A stretch of DNA of 9,668 nucleotides from Atopobium sp. (GCA_018376005.1 JAHACE010000022.1:1-9668), one strand, 5' to 3'; shown: positions 1 through 7,400, counted from the first letter of the stretch. Numbers and translations are program-made. Notes: a model not told the origin generated them from the letters alone.

Positions 1-1
1 T

Positions 2-616
2 GAAGCATATGTTGGTGTTGTAATCTCTGGTTTTATTATTAAGGCCTCAATCGAGTTATTACAGGGCTCCATTAAAGAAATTATTGGTATGCGTCCTGAC
101 GCTGCTCTTTCAACACTTATTTACAACATTGTGAAAGAGGATCCAGACGCAGAAGGCGTCTACGACCTTATTATCCACAGCTATGGCCCAGATAAATTTG
201 TTGGCTCATTCCACACTGAGGTTCTTGATACCACTTCAGCTATTGAGATTGATACGATGAATAGGCGTCTGAGTACAGAGATTTACAAGCAGACATCAGG
301 CAAAATAATCATTGCTGCTATTGGTATTTATGCGAGAAACACCACCGATAATCGCATTATAAAAATGCGTACTGAAGTAACTGAAATGGCTTTAGCTCAT
401 GAAGGTGTTCTTCAAGTTCATGGTTTTATTGCTGACATTGAAAATCAATTTATGGCATTTGACACTGTTATCGAGTTTGGTTATGACGGCAAACAAATTG
501 TTCACGATATTATTCATGAAGTAGAAGCAGCTTACCCTGACATGAACGTCTCGGTTCTTTTGGACCGCGATACAAGCGATCTTTCTGAACATGAAGAAGA
601 CAGAGACTTGCACTAA
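2..616 (+). CDS. Cation diffusion facilitator (CDF) family metal efflux transporter, 3' part
   Basis: This is the C-terminal 204 residues of a CDF transporter, a family that exports divalent metals such as Zn, Mn, Fe or Co by proton antiport. The frame is open from base 2 (Glu-Ala-Tyr-Val), so the start and most membrane helices lie outside the window. The first ~28 residues form the last membrane helix with the family-like ending around EIIGMRPD. A cytoplasmic dimerisation domain follows, with the typical GVYDLIIHSYGPDKFVGSFH segment and a conserved histidine. A second ferredoxin-like segment (around VHGFIADIENQFMAFDTVIE) is found in the longer CDF proteins of Gram-positive bacteria. The protein ends in an acidic, His-containing tail (SEHEEDRDLH). 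The metal cannot be read from this part. The adjacent feo operon makes iron or manganese plausible, but only by proximity. Confidence 0.88.
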   Translation, partial: EAYVGVVISGFIIKASIELLQGSIKEIIGMRPDAALSTLIYNIVKEDPDAEGVYDLIIHSYGPDKFVGSFHTEVLDTTSAIEIDTMNRRLSTEIYKQTSGKIIIAAIGIYARNTTDNRIIKMRTEVTEMALAHEGVLQVHGFIADIENQFMAFDTVIEFGYDGKQIVHDIIHEVEAAYPDMNVSVLLDRDTSDLSEHEEDRDLH

Positions 617-635
617 AAGCAAGTAAATACATCCT

Positions 636-677
636 AAAAAAAGGGGCGAGCCGCTGACACCCAGAGTCAGCGGCTCG
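636..677 (-). terminator. Rho-independent terminator, 12-bp stem (minus strand; possibly bidirectional)
   Basis: A perfect 12-bp stem (647-658 with 666-677) encloses a 7-nt loop. On the minus strand it is followed by CCCC and then seven T (642-636). The four-base gap before the T run is longer than ideal. On the plus strand the hairpin lies 30 bp after the CDF stop codon but is followed by a poor T tract, so it may also end that gene less efficiently. Confidence 0.65.
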
Positions 678-756
678 TGTTCTACGCTCGCAAGAAAGGG
701 AGAGGGTCTTTCTTCGAGCTACGGGAACCTGAATAAAGCAAGCAACTAAATTGCTT
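636..756 (-). ncRNA. Candidate small RNA with C/U-rich hairpin loop (unrecognised family)
   Basis: On the minus strand a promoter-like pair (763-791) is followed by about 120 nt of structured sequence with no start codon or convincing reading frame. It ends in a strong hairpin and seven T. Three hairpins are visible. The first is a 6-bp stem, 740-745 with 751-756. The second is a 12-bp stem with one bulged base, 686-698 with 708-719, whose minus-strand loop reads ACCCTCTCC. The third is the terminator stem, 647-658 with 666-677. C/U-rich loops of this kind occur in Gram-positive small RNAs that pair with ribosome binding sites. The transcript would run convergently into the end of the CDF gene. 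I match it to no known RNA family, and expression is inferred only from sequence layout. Confidence 0.4.
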
Positions 757-762
757 AAAAAC

Positions 763-791
763 ATAGTAAGTTAACCGAGGGAAACTTACAA
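763..791 (-). promoter_or_regulatory. Candidate sigma-70 promoter of the putative small RNA, overlapped by an inverted repeat
   Basis: On the minus strand TTGTAA (786-791) and TACTAT (763-768) are separated by exactly 17 bp, each matching 4 of 6 consensus bases. A-rich DNA upstream (792-820) could act as an UP element. An inverted repeat with 7-bp arms (766-772 and 783-789, GTAAGTT/AACTTAC) lies over the promoter, as an operator would. The same repeat with the following T runs could instead be read as a weak plus-strand terminator. Confidence 0.4.
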
Positions 792-899
792 GAATTTTTT
801 CAGTTTTTTTATCTAATTTCGTAAACTCTACAAAAAGTTAGACTAAGTTTACATGTCTATGGATTTTTATCTTATATCAAGAAAGTCCGAGATAAACAT

Positions 900-935
900 A
901 AACAAAATCCCCCGCTCCGAATTGGTGCGGGGGAT
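900..935 (-). terminator. Rho-independent terminator of the feo operon
   Basis: A perfect 9-bp stem (907-915 with 927-935, ATCCCCCGC and its complement) surrounds an 11-nt loop. It lies 28 bp after the feoB stop codon. On the minus strand it is followed by TTTTGTTT, which makes a standard intrinsic terminator. Confidence 0.85.
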
Positions 936-963
936 CAGGTCAGCGTACTCAGCTAGTAGTAGC

Positions 964-3624
964 TTATGCCTTTGCAACCTCGGTAAGGTTGGTAAGGATC
1001 TTGTCGTCCTTCTTATCCCACTTTGGAGCAGGACGGAAGAGCTGGAAGAGAATTGCTGCCAAGAAGATGAAGGCAATAACAGTCCACACACCAAAGGAAC
1101 CAAGGACAAAGAACTCCCAGAACTGATTGATCATCAGGCCAACAATCCATGCAAATACGCACTGATAGCCAATAGCAAACCAGAACCACTTAGAGTCGTT
1201 CATTTGTCGACGAATAGAACCTACTGCAGCGAAGCAAGGTGCGTCAAGCATATTGAATGCAACAAATGCGCACATTGCACCAACGTGAAGAATGCCACCA
1301 GCATCGGTGAACATACCAGCAAAGCCAGACCACATAGTGACAGACTTCTCACTTGCATCGCCAAGGCCATAAAGAACGCCAAAGGTGGAAACAAGATTCT
1401 CTTTTGCAATCAAAGCAGAAATAGAAGCTACAGTTGCCTGCCAATTTCCAAATCCAAGTGGAGAGAAGATAAATCCAATAGAACCGCCAATAGCAGCAAG
1501 CAAAGAAAAGTCCATAACATTATCAGGAGCACCCTGAATACCTGGGAGATAGCCGAATACTCCATTTGCGCCGTCCCAGTTAGCCCAGCCAAAATTGGAT
1601 AAAACCCAAATTCCAATTGCTGCAGCAAAAATAATGGTACCAGCTTTAATAATATACGCAGAAATACGCTCCCAAACATGCATTGCCCAAGACTTAAGAG
1701 AAGGCATGTGATAATCAGGAAGTTCCATGACAAATGGTGCTGGCTCTCCCTCAAAAGCCTTAGTCTTCTTTAGCATGATTGCAGAAATAACAATCATAGC
1801 TACACCCAAGAAATAAAAGGCTGGGGCAATCCACCAAGCAGTAGTTCCTCCAATAAGAACACCCATAATCAAGGCAATAATAGGCTGTTTTGCCGAACAT
1901 GGAATCATAGTGGTAAGCATAATCGTCATGCGACGATCTTTCTCATTTTCAATAGTACGAGTAGAAAGAACGCCAGGAACACCACAACCAGAGGAGATAA
2001 GAAGTGGAATAAAAGACTTACCTGATAGACCAAAACGACGGAAGACACGGTCCATAACAAAAGCAACGCGGCTCATATATCCGCAGTCTTCCAAGAAACA
2101 CAACATAACAAACAAGACAAACATCTGTGGAATAAAGCCAAGAACAGCACCTACGCCGCCGATAATACCGTCAACTACAAGACTGGTGATGACGGGGCTT
2201 GCGCCAGCACCCTCAAGAGCGCCGCGAGCAAGCGTAGGAATACCAGGGACATACATGCCGTACTCAGATGCCTCTGGCTCAGTAGCAGCGCCTTCAACAG
2301 CGGTCTTGAAGCCCGCAGCAGTTACGCCGCCCAGAGTCTGAAGTTCTTGACCTTCAGCAAGAATTGGGTTGCCGTTTGCGTCAAGCTGAAGAGGATTGTC
2401 GTCAGTATCAACGAAGTTGCCATCCTCATCATGAACTGGTGCGCTCAGAGCAACAACGTTCTTCTTGGCAGTCTCTGCCTCAAAGCTGGTGATAGCGTCA
2501 GAATCCCACTGTTTTGCGGAAATTGCAGCACGCACCTCAGTAGTATCAATGCCATCTTTATCAGCTGCGTTGAGATAAGCGTCGATCTGGTCACCATAGT
2601 GATGCGAATCAAAATCATCTTTTGCCTGACTATACTCTGCATCTCCGATGCCTAATACGTGAAAACCTTTGTCAAACAGATTATCATTGACCCAGTTAGT
2701 AGCATTGATGCCAACAGTAGAAATAGAGATAAAGTACACCAGGGACATAACAATAACAAAAATAGGAAGACCGAGAATACGGTTAGTGACAACACGGTCA
2801 ATCTTCTCGGAAGTAGACAGCTTCTTAGGTGCCTTTTTGACACAAGCTGCCATTACGCCAGCAATCCACTCATAACGGTCAGACGTGATGATGGACTCAG
2901 CGTCGTCATCACGAGATTTCTCAACTGCAGAAATAATCTTCTCAATTTCTGCGGTCTTCTCGGCAGAAAGATTAAGAGGGGCAATTGCAGCTGCATCGCG
3001 CTCAAAGACCTTAATGGAATACCAACGAGAAAGAGATGCTGGAGCAAGGCCCTCGATTGCAGCAGCAATCTTGCCAAGAGCCTCTTCTACCTCTGGGGTA
3101 AAGCACTTAACACCCTCAGCAGGAGTTCCCTCCTGGCCAGCCTTAATTGCCGTCTTTACCAGAGTATCAATGTTCTTGTTACGAAGTGCGGAGACCTCAA
3201 CAACCTCAACGCCAAGCTGCTTAGAAAGCTCCTTGGTATCAATGACGTCACCAGACTCCTTGAGCAGGTCAACCATGTTAAGACCAAGGACAACTGGACG
3301 ACCAGCCTCAAGAATCTGAGTAGTCAGATAGAGGTTACGCTCTAGGTTAGTAACATCGAGAAGGTCAATGATAGTATCAGGGCGCTCGTTAATGAGATAG
3401 TCACGTGATACCTGCTCCTCAGGTGAATAAGGAGACAGAGAATAAATACCAGGAAGGTCGACAAAGGTGACGTCCTTATCAGCTCGCCAGTTTGCCTGCT
3501 TCTTCTCGACGGTAACGCCAGGCCAGTTGCCGACGTAACCGTTTGAGCCCGTAAGCTCATTGAATAGGGTGGTCTTACCGCAGTTTGGATTACCTGCAAG
3601 ACCAATAATAGTCTTTTGTGCCAT
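964..3624 (-). CDS. feoB: Ferrous iron transport protein B with large extracellular loop insertion
   Basis: FeoB is the membrane GTPase that imports Fe(II). The 886-residue protein begins with a G domain: G1 GNPNCGKT (11-18), G2 threonine near 38, G3 DLPG (56-59), G4 NMVD (116-119) and G5 SAL (145-147). A helical regulatory domain follows (~165-275). The membrane part starts near 284 and contains both Gate motifs with their cysteines, SSGCGVPGVLSTRT (~544-557) and TTMIPCSAKQPI (~571-582). The usual length is about 650-780 residues. The excess is mostly an acidic insertion at about 321-459, after the first membrane helix and therefore predicted outside the cell. The ATG overlaps the stop of the upstream feoA as TAATG, with an AGAGGAAG ribosome site inside that gene, so translation is probably coupled. 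The C-terminus is a short charged tail without an obvious FeoC. Confidence 0.96.
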   Translation of the reverse strand: MAQKTIIGLAGNPNCGKTTLFNELTGSNGYVGNWPGVTVEKKQANWRADKDVTFVDLPGIYSLSPYSPEEQVSRDYLINERPDTIIDLLDVTNLERNLYLTTQILEAGRPVVLGLNMVDLLKESGDVIDTKELSKQLGVEVVEVSALRNKNIDTLVKTAIKAGQEGTPAEGVKCFTPEVEEALGKIAAAIEGLAPASLSRWYSIKVFERDAAAIAPLNLSAEKTAEIEKIISAVEKSRDDDAESIITSDRYEWIAGVMAACVKKAPKKLSTSEKIDRVVTNRILGLPIFVIVMSLVYFISISTVGINATNWVNDNLFDKGFHVLGIGDAEYSQAKDDFDSHHYGDQIDAYLNAADKDGIDTTEVRAAISAKQWDSDAITSFEAETAKKNVVALSAPVHDEDGNFVDTDDNPLQLDANGNPILAEGQELQTLGGVTAAGFKTAVEGAATEPEASEYGMYVPGIPTLARGALEGAGASPVITSLVVDGIIGGVGAVLGFIPQMFVLFVMLCFLEDCGYMSRVAFVMDRVFRRFGLSGKSFIPLLISSGCGVPGVLSTRTIENEKDRRMTIMLTTMIPCSAKQPIIALIMGVLIGGTTAWWIAPAFYFLGVAMIVISAIMLKKTKAFEGEPAPFVMELPDYHMPSLKSWAMHVWERISAYIIKAGTIIFAAAIGIWVLSNFGWANWDGANGVFGYLPGIQGAPDNVMDFSLLAAIGGSIGFIFSPLGFGNWQATVASISALIAKENLVSTFGVLYGLGDASEKSVTMWSGFAGMFTDAGGILHVGAMCAFVAFNMLDAPCFAAVGSIRRQMNDSKWFWFAIGYQCVFAWIVGLMINQFWEFFVLGSFGVWTVIAFIFLAAILFQLFRPAPKWDKKDDKILTNLTEVAKA

Positions 3625-3869
3625 TAGGCTTCCTCTACCTTGTGAACGTCTACTACTTCAATGCTTGCAGCTTCATCCTTGCGGATAGAAAGCTCGTAGC
3701 CACGAACTGTGAGCTCAATTGGGTCTCCCAGTGGTGCTACCTTTTTGACGTGAACCTCAGTACCCTTAGTAAGGCCCATGTCCATGATGCGACGTTTCAC
3801 GGCGCCTACACCCTTTAGCGCAGCAACCGTGCAACTCTCCCCCACCTTAACTTCTTTCAGAGTTGCCAT
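3624..3869 (-). CDS. feoA: FeoA family protein (feoB-proximal copy)
   Basis: FeoA is a small cytoplasmic SH3-like protein that supports FeoB in ferrous iron import. I chose the ATG at 3869, giving 81 residues (MATLKEVKVGES...), because AAAGGAAGG lies just upstream and 75-85 residues is the normal family length. An upstream in-frame start would add 18 unlikely residues. Family features are visible: a leading strand with Lys-Val-Gly, the VGAVKRRIMDMGLTKGTEV segment, then VRGYELSIRKDEAASIEV. The gene ends within the first bases of feoB (one-base overlap), so the two are in one operon and probably translationally coupled. It differs clearly from the other feoA 69 bp upstream, so this is a tandem paralogous pair and not a recent duplication. 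Confidence 0.93.
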   Translation of the reverse strand: MATLKEVKVGESCTVAALKGVGAVKRRIMDMGLTKGTEVHVKKVAPLGDPIELTVRGYELSIRKDEAASIEVVDVHKVEEA

Positions 3870-3938
3870 AACCTTCCTTTCATCGAAACACGTATTAAAA
3901 GCCGCGGGTTTTACCAGCAGCACAATACAACAAAGTGT

Positions 3939-4205
3939 TTAGAGCGGAGAAACCATGATGTGCGACGACATCTGACGGTTCAGTCCAAGTCGTGCGCCCT
4001 TAACGCTGACAATAACGTCACCGTTGACACGTGAAATAACCTTTACCTCGGCGCCCTCAACAAAACCAAGTGTTGAGAGGTGCTGGCGAAGATCAGAAGC
4101 ACCCTTAACCGTTACGATCAGCGCAGTCTCTCCCTCACCAAGCATGGCAAGAGGAAGAACTGGACCAGAATTCGCAGGACCCTGTGAGGTCTTTTCTGTA
4201 TCCAT
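3939..4205 (-). CDS. feoA: FeoA family protein (promoter-proximal copy)
   Basis: This 88-residue protein is the first gene of the feo operon. After a variable, Pro/Gly-containing leader of about 18 residues it shows the FeoA fold: LGEGETALIVTVKG, the LRQHLSTLGFVEGAEV segment, then VSVKGARLGLNRQMSSHIMV. A GGGGGA ribosome site lies a few bases before the ATG. A shorter start inside the leader is possible but has no better ribosome site. Two FeoA proteins with one FeoB occur in various Gram-positive bacteria. Whether both bind FeoB, or one has another role, cannot be told from sequence. Confidence 0.9.
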   Translation of the reverse strand: MDTEKTSQGPANSGPVLPLAMLGEGETALIVTVKGASDLRQHLSTLGFVEGAEVKVISRVNGDVIVSVKGARLGLNRQMSSHIMVSPL

Positions 4206-4226
4206 GCATCCCCCAAAATAACGTAG

Positions 4227-4241
4227 GCAAACTAAGTTTGC
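4227..4241. promoter_or_regulatory. 15-bp palindrome in the feo leader, candidate metal-regulator operator
   Basis: GCAAACT-A-AGTTTGC is a perfect palindrome with 7-bp arms. It lies 22 bp upstream of the first feoA and about 15-30 bp downstream of the predicted transcription start. Size, symmetry and place fit a repressor site. The TTTGC/GCAAA ends resemble MntR/DtxR-type boxes, which suits an iron operon, but the regulator is an inference. Confidence 0.5.
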
Positions 4242-4263
4242 TCTTTCGAACTTTTACTTCATT

Positions 4264-4292
4264 AGTATCAACTAAAAGTTAAGGTAATTCAA
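4264..4292 (-). promoter_or_regulatory. Candidate promoter of the feoA-feoA-feoB operon
   Basis: On the minus strand TTGAAT (4287-4292) and GATACT (4264-4269) are 17 bp apart, each matching 4 of 6 consensus bases. The surroundings are AT-rich and the ppc terminator lies just upstream. Transcription would start near 4257, leaving a leader of about 50 nt that contains the 4227-4241 palindrome. Confidence 0.5.
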
Positions 4293-4313
4293 CTTTCATT
4301 TAATAATTAAAGT

Positions 4314-4358
4314 AAAAAATAAGGCGAGAAACTCTGTCTACCAGTGGTTTCTCGCCTT
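4314..4358 (-). terminator. Rho-independent terminator of ppc
   Basis: A perfect 12-bp stem (4321-4332 with 4347-4358) closes a 14-nt loop and is followed on the minus strand by ATTTTTT (4320-4314). It lies about 90 bp after the ppc stop codon and separates ppc from the feo promoter. Its stem shares GCGAGAAAC/GTTTCTCG with the hairpin at 8779-8809. Confidence 0.85.
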
Positions 4359-4446
4359 GTAAATATTGCAACTTTATTTCAGGTAATACTAGGTTTACGT
4401 AAACATAAACGATTGTTTGCTCAAGCTTACGGCAAGCTATGTGACA

Positions 4447-7232
4447 TCAGCCCGTATTCTGCAGACCTGCGGCAACACCAGACACGGTGCACAAAATCAA
4501 ATACGTAATGTTTGCACGTTCCTCTGGAGTAAGCATGTCATCCCTTATACGAAGCTCAGACAGGGCATGCACCTGCGTAACCGAGAGAATATTAACAAAT
4601 GGCAGACGCAAACGGATAACAGGACCAAGCACACGACGGTTCTCCAACGGCCACTTGTTCCCGGTGATGGCAAGGACCCACTTACGCGTGAGCGACATCT
4701 CGGAGAGAACCATCTCTGAAAGCTCAGGGCGATCACCCAGAGCCAGATAAAGCCTTGCAATACGAGCATCAATCTTGGAGATTGACATCTCAATGTTGTC
4801 GATAAACGTAGTGAACAGCGGCCACTCTCTATATGCCTCACGGAGGCGTTCGATATCCCCTACTGCCTCGCAGGCACTGCCCAGTCCGTACCAAGCAGCC
4901 AGGTTGATACGAGCCTGTGACCAGGAGAAAATCCATGGAATAGCACGCAAGTCATCAAGAGACTTGGCGCCCAGGCCACGTTTTGCAGGTCTTGAACCAA
5001 TAGGGAGAAGACCAATCTCTGTCAGAGGGGTAACAACCGAGAACCACTCAGCAAAGCCATCGGAGTGAATGAGCTCCAAGAAACGCTGCTTGGACGCTTT
5101 ATCAAGCTCAGAAGCGAGCGAAGCAAACTTCACGTCTGTCTGAGTATTCTTCTGTTCAATAGAAGGTGCCATCTGAAGCAGTGTTGCTCCAGCAACGGAC
5201 TCTACGTGACGGCGAGCAAGCGTTGGGTCACCATAGCGAGCAAAAATAACTTCTCCCTGCTCAGTAAGTTTAAAGCGACCGTTGACTGAGCCTTTGGGCT
5301 GAGAAAGAACAGCACGGTTTGCAGGACCACCGCCACGACCAACTGCACCGCCACGACCATGCATCAAGATGAGGTCAATGGAGTTCTTCTCTGCCCACTC
5401 TGCCAAAGCAGCCTGGGTCTTATGCAGAACCAACGTTGCCGTAGTTGGACCCTCGTCCTTTGAGGAATCGGAATAGCCCAGCATGACCTCAAGCTTGCGG
5501 TCTGTCTGAGCAAGACGTGCCTGTACCTCAGGAAGCTGAATTACCTGTTCAAGTGTAGCAACAGCGTTCTCAAGGTCTTCAATTTGCTCAAAGAGTGGAA
5601 TAACGTCAAGAACAGGAACATCCTCTTCATTTGCGAACGCAAGACGTGCAAGTTTGTAGACATTCTCAACATCCTGAGCAGACTGCGTAAACGAAATAAT
5701 ATAGCGACGAGCAGCGTTAATGCCGTTCTTCTTTTGAATTGATCCAATGGAGCGGAAGGTATCTAGCACCTCCTGCGTCATAGCATCAAGTTTGACGGGT
5801 TTCTCGGCAGTTGATGGGTGTGTCTCAATATCTGCAAGCGCACGCTTGTGCACCAAAGAGTGCTGACGGAACTCCATCTCTACCAAGTGGAAGCCAAAAG
5901 TTTGAGCCTGCCAGATAAGCTTCTGAACAGGACCGTAGGCAATACGGAAAGCCCCTGCTTGAGCCAGTGAATCCTGAATAACGCGCAGATCAGCAATAAA
6001 CTCTTCAGCGTTTTGATACATCAGGTCAGCATTGCGCTCAATGGTGGCGCTGAGTCGGCCAGAAATGACGCGCATTGCCGCACGGTGCAACTCAGACCCA
6101 GCCTTATCAATAGCCCTAGAGGTCAGGGCCTGGCTCATTTCTACCTGCTGTGCCCAAAGATTGACAAGCGCAGGCGAAGCTGGAGTAGAAATACCATCAA
6201 GCGTCAGGCCTCGACTGACTTCCTTGGTAGCCCGAGCCAGTGCCTGCAGTACGTGTACACGGTACTTCTCGGCAACTTGGCGAGAAACCAGAGCGGTAAC
6301 ATTAGGGTTACCGTCGCGGTCGGAGCCAATCCAGCTACCTGGACGGAAAAATGGTGGGCAGACAGGCGACACACAACCAGCGTTTTCTCCCAGCACCCAG
6401 TTATCAAAGCGGCGATATACCGAAGGAACCATCTCAAAAAGGGTGGTGTCAAAAATGTTAAGGACGGTATCTGCCTCCTCCAAAGGAGTTGGCTTTTTAT
6501 GACCGATAGGAGACGTACGGAATAGGCCGTCAATCTCTTGCAGCATGCGACGCTCGTTTTCCACACGAGCAGGACCGCCAAGCCTCTGACGCTCATCAAG
6601 AAGCTCTGAGATGGTACGGATTCGGCGCTCAACGTTTTTACGACGAGCCTCAGTTGGGTGCGCGGTAAAGACGGGATGGAACTCAAGACGATTAAGACGT
6701 GCTTTTGCCTCTTCTTCACCGCACTCGTCAATAAGCTGTCTATATGCAACGGTTATCTCATTGATAGGGTCTTCTGCAGAAGATGGATCAACAGAAGCCT
6801 CACGAGAGCGCAGGCTGGTAACGCGATAATTCTCTTCACAAAGATTTGCAGAAAAGCATTAAGCGATTCCTTCTCTGAATCTACTTTGAGTACCGCATTG
6901 ATTGCCTCAAGCAGCAAAGGTGCGCGAGTTGTAGACAAATCATCTGGTCCAGCTTTAATTGCCTCAACCAACAACGTGTCAAAACTAGTAAGAAGATCTG
7001 GATTATACTCAGCAAGCACTTTTCTTACCAAACGCAAAAAGAAGGTAAGGTTATCGCGCAGAGGAGCTGGCGCTTTAAGCGCTTGAATAAGGGTACGAGC
7101 AGCAGCAATCTCATTCCCGCGTCGTTCAAGAAGCGACTGAGCTACTTCAGAAGTTGTTGCACCATCGATGGGTTTCTCGTCAAAAGAAGCATTGCTGGAC
7201 TCTAGATTTGAATCTTGAGGATTGCCTGCCAT
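4447..7232 (-). pseudogene. ppc: Phosphoenolpyruvate carboxylase, interrupted by one frameshift
   Basis: PEP carboxylase adds bicarbonate to phosphoenolpyruvate to make oxaloacetate for the reductive or anaplerotic C4 branch. Joining the two frames gives about 928 residues, normal for the family. Catalytic motifs are intact: FTAHPTEARR with the essential His (~192), GSDRDGNPNVTA (~303-314), MLGYSDSSKDEG (~584-595), the HGRGGAVGRGGGP loop (~625-637), IGSRPAKR, and the C-terminal QNTG. The first ~127 residues (from 7232 to 6852) are in one frame and everything from 6852 to 4447 is in another. The reading frame changes at TTTT, where a fifth T would restore it. The ATG at 7232 is preferred, with AAAGGA five bases before it; ATGs at 7238 and 7250 are alternatives. 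If the shift is real, the gene is inactive as written. If it is a sequence error, it is an ordinary ppc. Confidence 0.9.
6850..6858 (-). other. Single-base frameshift site in ppc
   Basis: On the minus strand the codons GCT TTT are followed by TCT GCA in the continuing frame, sharing one T (6852). The upstream frame continues into non-family sequence and stops at 6753. The downstream frame gives SANLCEENYRV, which matches the expected PEP carboxylase region. The break is at a run of four T (plus-strand AAAA, 6852-6855). No canonical -1 slippery heptamer is present, so a base loss or sequencing error fits better than programmed frameshifting. Confidence 0.85.
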
Positions 7233-7284
7233 GCTCATCCTTTCCCACATGACTCAGAATACGTACTATCTACCATACCCTTTT

Positions 7285-7321
7285 GTAACAATCTTCGCAC
7301 GATTGTTTGTCAATCTGTTAC
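7285..7321. promoter_or_regulatory. Divergent ppc/flippase control region with nested inverted repeats
   Basis: Two inverted repeats are nested here: AACAATC/GATTGTT (7287-7293 with 7301-7307) inside GTAACA/TGTTAC (7285-7290 with 7316-7321). On the minus strand a perfect TTGACA lies at 7308-7313, with only a weak -10 (TGTTAC, 7285-7290) at 17-bp spacing, so the inner repeat fills the spacer of the likely ppc promoter. A regulator site is inferred and none is identified. Confidence 0.4.
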
Positions 7322-7339
7322 CTAATGTACATCGTGGAC

Positions 7340-7345
7340 TACAAT
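7340..7345 (+). promoter_or_regulatory. Possible -10 box for the plus-strand flippase gene
   Basis: TACAAT matches 5 of 6 bases of the -10 consensus. No good -35 is found 16-18 bp upstream (GTTACC or TTACCT at best). Transcription would begin near 7352, only a few bases before an ATG at 7357 in a different frame and about 49 nt before the GTG used for the gene call. Confidence 0.25.
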
Positions 7346-7400
7346 CGAACCTCACTATGAGCTTGATGACTCGCGCACAAACGGGGGTCAACCTGGCATT

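Noticed and set aside
766..810. Plus-strand terminator (GTAAGTT/AACTTAC stem followed by T6 and T7 runs)
   Set aside because: The stem is short and AT-rich, the T run starts five bases away, and no plus-strand gene ends nearby. It is kept as an alternative reading, with the minus-strand promoter preferred.
620..860. A known riboswitch or housekeeping RNA (6S, SRP, RNase P, T-box) in the gap beside feoB
   Set aside because: None of the diagnostic motifs of those RNAs is visible, the structured part is only ~120 nt, and no gene follows it in the same direction.
853..1602. Long plus-strand open frame of 249 codons antisense to feoB
   Set aside because: It lies within strongly supported feoB, its translation is Cys/Ser/Asn-rich with no family likeness, and it has no ribosome site. 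It is a frame shadow.
2659..3345. Plus-strand open frame of 228 codons antisense to the FeoB G domain
   Set aside because: The opposite strand encodes unmistakable GTPase motifs, and the antisense product has no recognisable features.
6204..6749. Minus-strand open frame of 181 codons inside ppc
   Set aside because: It overlaps the true ppc frame that contains FTAHPTE and GSDRDGNPNV. The alternative is Leu/Ser-rich shadow sequence.
6846..6862. Programmed -1 ribosomal frameshifting in ppc
   Set aside because: There is no canonical X-XXY-YYZ heptamer, and PEP carboxylase is not known to use recoding. A lost T is simpler.
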